Of a stretch of 10,285 bases of DNA, positions 1 through 6,034 are shown piece by piece. The number at the start of each line of letters is the position of its first letter. The stretch's first letter is position 1. The DNA is taken from the NCBI GenBank assembly GCA_964390645.1, contig CAYMLL010000281.1:1-10285 (forward strand), read 5' to 3'. This DNA comes from CAYMLL01 sp964390645. Lineage in GTDB: Bacteria; Planctomycetota; UBA8108. Under the pieces are notes generated by a model, which saw nothing but the letters and a program-made list of their open reading frames with translations, made no database searches and was not told the origin of the DNA. Both the position numbers and the translations under genes were made by a program.

Positions 1-110
1 TGCTACCCGACGCCCCGCCGGAGACCGCCCAGCAGGGTCGCCAGCGTACGTCTGTACGTGTCGTGGAGGTGCAGAGCGATGGCTGCACGCTGCTCGACGC
101 CTTCGAGTAG
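1..110 (+). CDS. C-terminal end of an unidentified protein (partial, cut by window edge)
   Basis: The frame beginning at base 3 is open from the window edge to a TAG at 108-110 and gives about 35 residues ending in ...CTLLDAFE. Nearly every codon ends in G or C, matching the confident genes in this window. The other two plus frames read as arginine- and serine-rich translations typical of shadows. The fragment has no motif I recognise, so no function is offered. The gene lies upstream of repeat copy A, which begins 23 bases after this stop. The alternative is non-coding sequence that is open by chance, since 35 codons is short. Confidence 0.5.
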   Translation, partial: LPDAPPETAQQGRQRTSVRVVEVQSDGCTLLDAFE

Positions 111-132
111 CTTGCCTCTCGCCGTTTAGCGT

Positions 133-258
133 ATCGAGACGTCAGAACACAGGCGATGTGGTGCCGTGTCGAGTTCTGGCAACACGGGTCCCGGTGAGAA
201 GGAGCTCGGGCGAAACGGTGAGTGTCGCGTCGGAGTCAACGCCTCGACGGGCTGCCGG
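133..258 (+). repeat. Diverged intergenic repeat, copy A
   Basis: This segment aligns without any gap to 8035-8160 at roughly 70% identity (about 88 of 126 positions by hand). Identical blocks include cgggcgaaacgg (207-218 against 8109-8120), tcgacgggctgc (244-255 against 8146-8157) and tcgagttc (169-176 against 8071-8078). Each copy lies shortly downstream of a plus-strand stop codon, 23 bases here. Copy A can form a stem of ACAC+GGC with GCC+GTGT (147-169, one bulged A), but that pairing is not preserved in copy B. The element type is unknown. Confidence 0.7.
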
Positions 259-310
259 CCTATCGGTAGTTGAGCGATCCTGCGCGCGGCAGATTTCCCC
301 CAACGGGCGG

Positions 311-339
311 TTGAGCAGCTGACGACGTTCGCTCATACT
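311..339 (+). promoter_or_regulatory. Putative sigma-70 promoter for the aspartyl-protease gene
   Basis: A TTGAGC hexamer (311-316) is followed after exactly 17 bases by CATACT (334-339). Each matches the sigma-70 consensus (TTGACA, TATAAT) at four of six positions with ideal spacing. Transcription would begin near 346, leaving a leader of about 50 bases to the ATG at 399 or about 115 to the ATG at 462. It is the best promoter-like match I found in the window, but such matches arise by chance. Confidence 0.4.
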
Positions 340-461
340 GGACCGCACGGGGCCCGGTTCTCGATCTGCTGGATTTCGAGGCTGAAGGTGCCCGATTCAT
401 GATGGAGAGTTCTCCGGCTGCGGGGGGGACGAGACCCGGGCTCTCCGACGGTCGCCGATTC

Positions 462-2471
462 ATGTCCCAGTGTCCTGCTTGCGCCAGCTTCAACGAGGAC
501 GGTGTCGCGTTCTGCGGCCAGTGCGGACAGGGTCTGATGACCAAGGGCCGCCGCGGCCGCTCGCGACCCGTGTGGCCGCTGGGGCGGATCGTGCTCCTGC
601 AGGCTCTCCTCGTGGCCGGCGTCGTCTGGATCTTGCTCCGGCCGGGGGGGGATCCGGAGGCCGTGCCGTCGAAGCCTGGGAGCGAGGGTCGGGGTGATCG
701 TCGCTTCGGAGGGGGGACGGCCGGTCCTCTCACCGGGTCTTCGTCGAGCGCCGCGGAGTCGAAGACCGTCGAGGATCAGGTGAGCGTCGATCGGCCGGTC
801 GAGACGCTCGACGAGTCGGAGATCGCCGCACGTCTGGAGAAGACGCTCGTCGTGATCGAGCTCGCGAACGCCGGGGGGCGTACGATTCGCGAGATCCGAG
901 GAGTCGTGGTCCACTCTGGCGGAGTTGTCCTCTGCCGCTACGCGACGCTTCTCGGCGCCTATCGAGCGACGTGTCGTCTGCATCAGGACCGACGCGATCG
1001 AGTGCCGGTTCGGGGCATCATCCAACACGACGTTGCGGCGGATCTTGCGCTTCTGCGCCTCGACAGCGGCTCGCTCTCCTTGCCGGCCCTGACGATCGTC
1101 GAGGATCCCGCCCTGACGGTCTTCCAGCGGGGCGACCGGCTCTTTGTTTTTTCCGGGCACCGTCCACGTCGTGCGGTGATCGAAGAAGCCGGCTTCTCGA
1201 CCGCCGACGGGCGGGTCGGCACGCTGCTGGCGAGCACACCGCGAGTCGTTCCGGAGGCCTTCCTGGCTGTCGAGCCCATCGAGTCGGCCGTCGTCGGCCT
1301 GTGTCGGCCGCTCGTCGACGGTCGCACCGTCGCTGGCGGTGGCGCTGCGGTCGGCGTACAGGCCTACCAGGTCTTCGTCGACGGCGTGCACTCTCTTGTC
1401 AACGAGCTGGAGCAGCCGGTCTCCACGACGCTGGATGCGAACACGCAGCGGTTCTTCGAGGGCACCTTCGTCGACCTGGTCATCCAGGCTCGGAACGCGT
1501 ATCGAGGCAAGCGCTGGGCCGAAGCGATCGAGCTCTTCGGACAGGCCTTCCGGCAGGGTACCGCGGAGCGGATCGACGAGACGCGACTCGCCGAGATCGA
1601 CCGTCTCTTGCGGGAGAGCTATCTGGCCGAGATAGGGCGACTGCGGGACTCGCAGCGTCTGGAGGAGGCGGGCGAGGTCACGGTGCTGGCGTTGCGCGAC
1701 TTTGAGCGTGATTCCGTGCTCTGGCTCCGACTCGCGGAGATCCGTGTCGAGCAAGGTCGCTCTCAGGATGCCATCACGGCGTTTCTGGAGGTTCGGGCGC
1801 TCGAGGGCGGCAAGCGTGTGGATTCGCTGCTCGAGCGGGAGTACCGAGCTTTCGCGCAGGAGCGGCTCGACGGCGGCGACGGTCGCGCCGCGGAGCTGGT
1901 GTACATCGACGGTATCGAGCAGGTCGAGCGTTCGGGCGTCTTGCGGCTCGAGCTCGGGCGACTCTACTTGCTCTGGGAGGCGTACGAGGATTCCGTACGG
2001 CTCCTGGAGGAGGCTCGGCGTCTCGACTCGAGCCTGCGCGATCAGGTGGACGTCCTCCTCGAGAAGATCGATGACATCCTTGCCGACCGCGATGCCGTCG
2101 TGCTTCCGATCCCTGAAGGCTCCGCGTCGATCCGCACGAACGTCGTCGTCAATCAGCAGTTCGAGTTGCCGTTTCTCGTTGACACCGGTGCAACCTACAC
2201 TTCGATCTCTAACGATCTCGCCAAGCGGCTCGGCTACGATACGGAGCGTGGTCCGTCGACGGTGGTCAACACGGCAGCCGGTCCGAAGCGTGTGCGCGTT
2301 GTGCGCCTCACCAGCCTCTCTCTGGCGGGGTACAACGTGCGCAACCTCGACGTCTTCGTGCTGCCGGCCGAGGCCGGCGCGCGGGTCAACTTGCTCGGGC
2401 TCAACTTCCTGAACTTCTTCAAGTTCAGCGTCGACTCGAAGCGACGCGAGTTCCGGCTCGAGCGCCAGTAG
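462..2471 (+). CDS. Membrane-anchored zinc ribbon / pseudo-trypsin / TPR / retropepsin-like aspartyl protease
   Basis: The protein has 669 residues if read from the ATG at 462. An N-terminal zinc ribbon (C4-x2-C7 and C18-x2-C21) precedes an Arg-rich stretch and one membrane helix (about 40-59), so the ribbon should be cytoplasmic and the rest exported. Residues about 115-310 resemble an HtrA-type trypsin fold (GGVVLCRYAT, then ADLALLRLD with D194). The expected catalytic His position reads A161 and no GNSGG serine motif is present, so this part looks inactive. TPR-like helices fill about 330-540. The C-terminus is a clan AA domain with a catalytic LVDTGA motif (D574) and LLGLNFL near the end. 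The ATG at 399 would add 21 residues and has a weak AAGGTG eight bases upstream. I prefer 462 because the ribbon then begins at once. Substrate unknown. Confidence 0.88.
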   Translation: MSQCPACASFNEDGVAFCGQCGQGLMTKGRRGRSRPVWPLGRIVLLQALLVAGVVWILLRPGGDPEAVPSKPGSEGRGDRRFGGGTAGPLTGSSSSAAESKTVEDQVSVDRPVETLDESEIAARLEKTLVVIELANAGGRTIREIRGVVVHSGGVVLCRYATLLGAYRATCRLHQDRRDRVPVRGIIQHDVAADLALLRLDSGSLSLPALTIVEDPALTVFQRGDRLFVFSGHRPRRAVIEEAGFSTADGRVGTLLASTPRVVPEAFLAVEPIESAVVGLCRPLVDGRTVAGGGAAVGVQAYQVFVDGVHSLVNELEQPVSTTLDANTQRFFEGTFVDLVIQARNAYRGKRWAEAIELFGQAFRQGTAERIDETRLAEIDRLLRESYLAEIGRLRDSQRLEEAGEVTVLALRDFERDSVLWLRLAEIRVEQGRSQDAITAFLEVRALEGGKRVDSLLEREYRAFAQERLDGGDGRAAELVYIDGIEQVERSGVLRLELGRLYLLWEAYEDSVRLLEEARRLDSSLRDQVDVLLEKIDDILADRDAVVLPIPEGSASIRTNVVVNQQFELPFLVDTGATYTSISNDLAKRLGYDTERGPSTVVNTAAGPKRVRVVRLTSLSLAGYNVRNLDVFVLPAEAGARVNLLGLNFLNFFKFSVDSKRREFRLERQ

Positions 2472-2636
2472 GGTCACCGTCTCGAGGTGTGATGCCGGAT
2501 GGTTCGAGCGATGTCCGGAAAGGACGCGCTCCAGCCCGGGGGCTCGCCATTCTGTAGAGGCCTGGCCAGGCGGCGACGGGCCGTTGTGCAGGTCTCGCAG
2601 ACCTCGACGTGTCTCGGAGGACCTCGCCGGGTTCCG

Positions 2637-2669
2637 CGGCAGTCCTGCCCGACTTCTCGGGGACTGCCG
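2637..2669. terminator. Candidate bidirectional terminator hairpin
   Basis: CGGCAGTCC (2637-2645) pairs perfectly with GGACTGCCG (2661-2669). Inside, CCGA and TCGG pair around a CTTC tetraloop, with TGC (2646-2648) bulged. It sits in the convergent spacer, about 165 bases past the upstream stop and 140 past the minus-strand stop. The missing T tract makes factor-independent termination uncertain. Confidence 0.35.
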
Positions 2670-2770
2670 AGTTCCTCGTGGATCCTCCTCCCCACAGGCC
2701 ATCGGTGTCGGGTCTTCGTCGCTTCTCGTCCCCGGCGATCGTCGCGATCGTGGCATTTCCGGAAGACGGC

Positions 2771-2799
2771 GAACTCCGAGGTCCGCAGCCGGGGAGTTC
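2771..2799 (-). terminator. Hairpin just downstream of the DUF1573 lipoprotein gene
   Basis: GAACTCC (2771-2777) pairs with GGAGTTC (2793-2799) around a 15-base loop. Read on the minus strand it starts about 10 bases after the stop codon of the DUF1573 gene, a typical terminator position. The stem is only 7 bp and no T run follows, so the call is tentative. Confidence 0.3.
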
Positions 2800-2808
2800 C
2801 GGAGCGGG

Positions 2809-4206
2809 CTATCTGCGGCGGCCGAAGCGAGCCGTACATGGAATGATGAGCTCCGGAACCTCGGGGTCGTCGGTCCTGAGGATCAGCCGGTCCTTGACGA
2901 GAGGTATCGTCTCGCTCGCTCTGGTCGGCGGCCGTAACTCTATCGCGAGCTTCGAGGAGCGACCGGTGATCGTCTCGGGCAGGAGCGTGACCTTGAACCG
3001 GCTCGTCTCACCGCTCGCCATGGTGACCTCGGTGATAGAAAACCTGTGGGAGCCGCCTCCGAAGCTCTTGACCTCGAGCGTCTTGCGCGGCAGCGCGGAT
3101 CCGGGCTCGCCCAGTCTCTTCGTCAGCGAGCTGGAGAAGTACACTGACTTCGACGGCAGCACTTGTACGCGCTCCTTGACCTTGATGCTGACGGGAAAGC
3201 GGACTTCGATCTCCTCGTCGTTTATTACGACGGTGAGCACGAGCTTGTCCTTCTGTAGCACCACCTTTTGCGTCAGATCGATCGTCGGTCGTAGTGTGAG
3301 CTCGAAAGTGTTGCCTGGTTTCGTCTCGACAATGCCGGCTGTGACGATGCCGTCGATCGATACGACCTTGCGAATCGCGACGGTGGACTCGATTCCCGAT
3401 ACCAGCCTCGTCTTCTGAAAGGACCGGCTGGCGGCCGTCGCGTCACGGACGACGTCGATGACGACGTTGTGGGGCGTTCTCGTGAAGAGCTTCTTCACGT
3501 CCCCTTCCATCCACAGCTTCGTGTCTCCGTCGACGTCGCCGACGCAGACGATGTCGGCCTCCTTGCGCGTAAACGACGAGAAGCCGGTGGTATCGACCTG
3601 GAGAGTCACGCTGACCTTCTGGCCAGGCTGAAGTGTGTGGTCCTCGACCTGGTTCCGAGCGACGGTGCATCCGCACTTCGGCTTCACTTCCGTGATGCGG
3701 ACCGGGACCTTGCCCGGGTTGGTGATCTCGAACGTGTGCTCGAACACCTGACCCTGGTAGGCCTCTCCCCAGCTGTAGACCGGCCCGTCGACGCTGATCA
3801 CGCCACCTGCCGCGTTCAACCCCTCGACGGACACGGCCGGCTTCACGGCCGGGGTTGCCGGAGGAGGCCGCTGCGGCTGGATCGGTGGCGTCGTGCCCGG
3901 TGCCGCGTCTTTGCCTCGCCCGGCGTCGGTTGTCCCGGTGGGGTCGCTCGAGGGCGTCGAAGCGGCGGGCGGGGTCGCCGTTGACGTGTACGGGCTCGAG
4001 TCGGTCGTCGTCGTCGCGACCGTCTCTGCGTTCCCCTTCGCCGTCGCGGCGGTGCTGGCGGGGGCGTCCGAGGGTGTCGTCGCCGAGGGTGTTTTCGGAG
4101 ACGTCTTCGCGCCGCAGGCGCAGAGCCCCAGAAGGGTCGAGCCGAGGGCTACGGTAACGAGGGCGCATCGAAGCGCCGATCGATGGGAAGAATCGTTCAT
4201 CGGCAT
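2809..4206 (-). CDS. DUF1573 domain lipoprotein
   Basis: The 465-residue protein has a hydrophobic leader (about 11-30) ending in LCAC, a plausible lipobox with C31 as the lipidated residue. A Thr/Ser/Pro/Ala-rich linker of about 100 residues follows (32-135). The DUF1573 domain begins near 140 (VDGPVYSWG) and holds the signature KPKCGCT (C178, C180). Two further beta-rich segments follow and the protein ends with a RTDDPEVPELIIP stretch. The same order occurs in the neighbouring paralogue at 4323-5741. DUF1573 proteins are generally exported and have an Ig/ASH-like fold of unknown function; any role here is inference. An ATG two codons downstream (4200) is an alternative start. The gene probably shares a transcript with its paralogue 116 bases upstream. 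Confidence 0.88.
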   Translation of the reverse strand: MPMNDSSHRSALRCALVTVALGSTLLGLCACGAKTSPKTPSATTPSDAPASTAATAKGNAETVATTTTDSSPYTSTATPPAASTPSSDPTGTTDAGRGKDAAPGTTPPIQPQRPPPATPAVKPAVSVEGLNAAGGVISVDGPVYSWGEAYQGQVFEHTFEITNPGKVPVRITEVKPKCGCTVARNQVEDHTLQPGQKVSVTLQVDTTGFSSFTRKEADIVCVGDVDGDTKLWMEGDVKKLFTRTPHNVVIDVVRDATAASRSFQKTRLVSGIESTVAIRKVVSIDGIVTAGIVETKPGNTFELTLRPTIDLTQKVVLQKDKLVLTVVINDEEIEVRFPVSIKVKERVQVLPSKSVYFSSSLTKRLGEPGSALPRKTLEVKSFGGGSHRFSITEVTMASGETSRFKVTLLPETITGRSSKLAIELRPPTRASETIPLVKDRLILRTDDPEVPELIIPCTARFGRRR

Positions 4207-4228
4207 CTCGATCCGGCGTCAGGAGAGA

Positions 4229-4253
4229 GGGAACCGAACCCGACTCGGTTCCC
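4229..4253 (-). terminator. Perfect 9-bp hairpin between the two DUF1573 genes
   Basis: GGGAACCGA (4229-4237) is the exact reverse complement of TCGGTTCCC (4245-4253), with a 7-base loop. On the minus strand the stem is followed by the pyrimidine-rich TCTCTCCT, so it could act as a partial terminator after the upstream DUF1573 gene. It ends about 22 bases before the start of the downstream gene, so an attenuator or RNA-processing site that sets the ratio of the paralogues is also possible. Confidence 0.45.
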
Positions 4254-4322
4254 GTGACTCGTTCGTCCGTGGACTTCCGCGCGAGCTTGCGGGGGCGACC
4301 CTTGGCCGGTTTGCGTCGCCAC

Positions 4323-5741
4323 TCACCTTCGGCGTTGCGTTGCCTCTCTCTTCTTTCGAAGCTCTCGGTCTCGGAGACGCTGCTGGAGGCGCGCCTGCGC
4401 CTTCGCCGGGCTCGCCCGCTCCTCCGCCGGGGTCGTCTGCACCTTCGCCGGGGTTGTCGGCACCTTCGCCGGGTTCGTGCGGGGCCCGATCTCCTTCGGA
4501 CTGATCTTCTGGATACTGGTTCCCGCGGGCACCGGCCGGCCCTGGCTCGCGGCTGCCGGTGTGCGTGGGCGACCGATCGACGCCGTGATGTTGAGGGAGA
4601 TCTTCTCGAGCTGCGGATCGTCGGTGCGCACGACGAGTTTCTCGACGATGCGGCGCTTGAGGGTGTCGGAGGGGATTTGCGGAAGGGTCACCGTCACGTT
4701 GTAGAGCTTGCCTTCGGTGACGGTCTCGAGCTTGTGCTCGAAGTGCTCGCCGAGGATCTGAACATCGACGATCTTGAAATCGTGACCCGGGTGGAGGCTC
4801 TCGATCTTCACGACCTTCGTCGCCGGCTCGGCACCGGCCGTCTTGAGCTTGTCGGTGTCGCGCCGGCTGAAGTACACCGACGGGGGCGACGCGGTGATGC
4901 GGTCTTTGACGGTCATCGAGACGCGCACGGGAATGTCGAAGGCGCGGCCGTTGACCTCGACCGCGACATCGAGCTGCGCATAGTGGTACTTTTTCTTGTC
5001 GTCGGGAAGCTGCGGTGTCACCTTGATATGGTAGAGCTCGCCCGCCTCCACCGCCTTCAGCTCGGTCTTGACGGCGGTACTCTTCGTCGTCACGGTCTTC
5101 ACGGCGATCTTGTGGTTCGCAGCGCGCTTGAGCTGGATGGTGAGCGGCTCGGCATCGACGCCACGGACGACGTTGATGCGCGGCAGCTTGGGGATGACCT
5201 CGACGGCCAGGTCGATCTTGCCCTGGATGGTCAGGCGCTGGGACGAGCGGCCGGCGTTCGTGCTCACCTCGGCCGTCTTCTTGACGCTGCCGGCAAACTT
5301 CTGGGTCTCGACCTTGAGGGTGATCGTGCCGCTGCCACCGGGCGGGATCTCCTTGTCGTAGTCGACCGTCGTACAGCCGCAGGCCGGCTTGACCTTTTCG
5401 ACACGCAGAACCGATCCGCCGGTGTTCTTGATCCTGAAGGGGTGCGTGACGACCTCGCCCTGCAGCACGGCCCCCCAGTCGTAGACCGCCTCCGGGATCT
5501 CGATCGTCGGAGGCTGGAACGTGAGCGGTGGGGGAGTCAGGCCGTAGCGACCGGTCGACTTTGGCGCCGGCTTTGTCGTGACGACGGGTTTCGGCGCGGA
5601 AACCTTCGGCGAGAAGCCCTTCGGCGCGGGCTTCCCCTGGTCCTCGGCGAACGCGACGCTGCCGAGAAAGAGCAGGCTGAGTGTCAGACTGCGGACCGGG
5701 GCGTACGTCAGACAGGTTTCCGTGCTGTTTGGGTGTCTCAT
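4323..5741 (-). CDS. Secreted DUF1573 domain protein with basic repeat tail
   Basis: The protein has 472 residues. A signal peptide (hydrophobic core about 16-31, likely cleavage after SVAFA at 32) is followed by a Lys/Pro-rich linker. The DUF1573 domain spans about 78-180 (VYDWGAVLQGE, then KPACGCT with C121 and C123). Later beta-rich segments include VYFSRRDTDKL and VRTDDPQLEKI, both with counterparts in the DUF1573 lipoprotein next door, which marks the two as paralogues. Unlike the lipoprotein, this one lacks a lipobox and ends in a tail with heptad repeats (TPAKVQT type) and a highly basic end. Start: AAGGA lies 6 bases upstream of the ATG. Exported to the periplasm or cell surface by inference; biochemical role unknown. 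Confidence 0.88.
   Translation of the reverse strand: MRHPNSTETCLTYAPVRSLTLSLLFLGSVAFAEDQGKPAPKGFSPKVSAPKPVVTTKPAPKSTGRYGLTPPPLTFQPPTIEIPEAVYDWGAVLQGEVVTHPFRIKNTGGSVLRVEKVKPACGCTTVDYDKEIPPGGSGTITLKVETQKFAGSVKKTAEVSTNAGRSSQRLTIQGKIDLAVEVIPKLPRINVVRGVDAEPLTIQLKRAANHKIAVKTVTTKSTAVKTELKAVEAGELYHIKVTPQLPDDKKKYHYAQLDVAVEVNGRAFDIPVRVSMTVKDRITASPPSVYFSRRDTDKLKTAGAEPATKVVKIESLHPGHDFKIVDVQILGEHFEHKLETVTEGKLYNVTVTLPQIPSDTLKRRIVEKLVVRTDDPQLEKISLNITASIGRPRTPAAASQGRPVPAGTSIQKISPKEIGPRTNPAKVPTTPAKVQTTPAEERASPAKAQARLQQRLRDRELRKKREATQRRR
4400..4482 (-). repeat. 21-bp tandem repeat, about four units, in the DUF1573 C-terminus
   Basis: Four consecutive units start at 4400, 4421, 4442 and 4463, each built on ccttcgccgggg-like sequence with a few substitutions. 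They encode heptads of the type (T/S/N)PAKVxT in the tail of the secreted DUF1573 protein. The frame is kept because the period is seven codons. Copy number is likely to vary between related strains by slippage (inference). Confidence 0.75.
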
Positions 5742-6034
5742 GACGATCCTTGGCGAATTCGTTTCCGATGGGGTGAGGCGATTGGATTCTCGCAGGACGC
5801 GGTTTTTACGGGGTGATCCGGCCCCAACGACTGACGAATCGGGGCGGATAGCGAGAAAAGGGGGGAGTTCTATCTATTTTAGCATCGAGTCCGGGAGGGA
5901 ATCTACACTCTAGGAGCGCACCCGACGCGGGCTGCTCGGAGAGGGGGTACCCCGGAAGGCAAGGTCTTCGTAAGGTCCTTCTCGAAGTCGTCGACCTTGA
6001 TCCTGCTCGGCTTGCCTGGCACCATACGACGCAG
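5742..6034. promoter_or_regulatory. Divergent intergenic region between DUF1573 gene and truD
   Basis: This 293-bp spacer must hold promoters for both directions. Its most AT-rich spot is 5870-5885. There, minus-strand TAAAAT (5876-5881) matches the -10 consensus at five of six positions, but no good -35 element stands at the right distance. On the plus strand TACACT (5904-5909) is a weak -10 candidate for truD. ATCCGGCCC (5816-5824) and GGGGCGGAT (5841-5849) form a 9-pair stem with one G-G mismatch, which would lie in the DUF1573 leader RNA or serve as an operator. The truD frame stays open leftward to at least 5908, but I found no ATG, GTG or TTG before 6035. Confidence 0.35.

Larger units (their letters stand above)
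111..461. other. Intergenic region with repeat copy A and a promoter
   Basis: This non-coding stretch separates the partial left gene from the aspartyl-protease gene. It holds the diverged repeat copy at 133-258, a weak CTGCCG/CGGCAG inverted pair (252-257 and 287-292) and a plausible sigma-70 promoter at 311-339. If translation of the next gene starts at 399, the spacer ends at 398. Short open frames here lack start codons or have atypical composition. Confidence 0.6.
2472..2808. other. Convergent intergenic region with several hairpins
   Basis: This 337-bp stretch lies between two convergent genes. It contains a perfect 6-bp stem with a 3-base loop (AGGTCT/AGACCT, 2590-2604), a two-part hairpin at 2637-2669 and a 7-bp stem at 2771-2799. 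None is followed by a clear T tract on either strand. Open frames crossing it are Arg/Ser/Pro-rich and look like shadows. I see no gene here. Confidence 0.6.

Noticed and set aside
147..169. Bulged stem in repeat copy A as a conserved RNA structure
   Set aside because: The equivalent bases in copy B (about 8049-8071) do not pair the same way and show no compensatory changes.
333..2756. Minus-strand open frame of 807 codons, longer than the aspartyl-protease gene it overlaps
   Set aside because: Its translation is a monotonous Arg/Glu/Asp/Leu mixture with no domain, as expected opposite a GC-rich gene. The plus frame has a zinc ribbon, membrane helix and DTGA motif.
2499..2846. Small open frames on both strands of the convergent spacer
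   Set aside because: They are Arg/Pro/Ser-rich, overlap each other and the end of the DUF1573 gene, and have no recognisable domain.
4254..5816. Plus-strand open frame of 520 codons opposite the secreted DUF1573 gene
   Set aside because: Composition is Arg/Leu/Asp-rich without motifs. The minus strand shows a signal peptide and the CGC signature of DUF1573.
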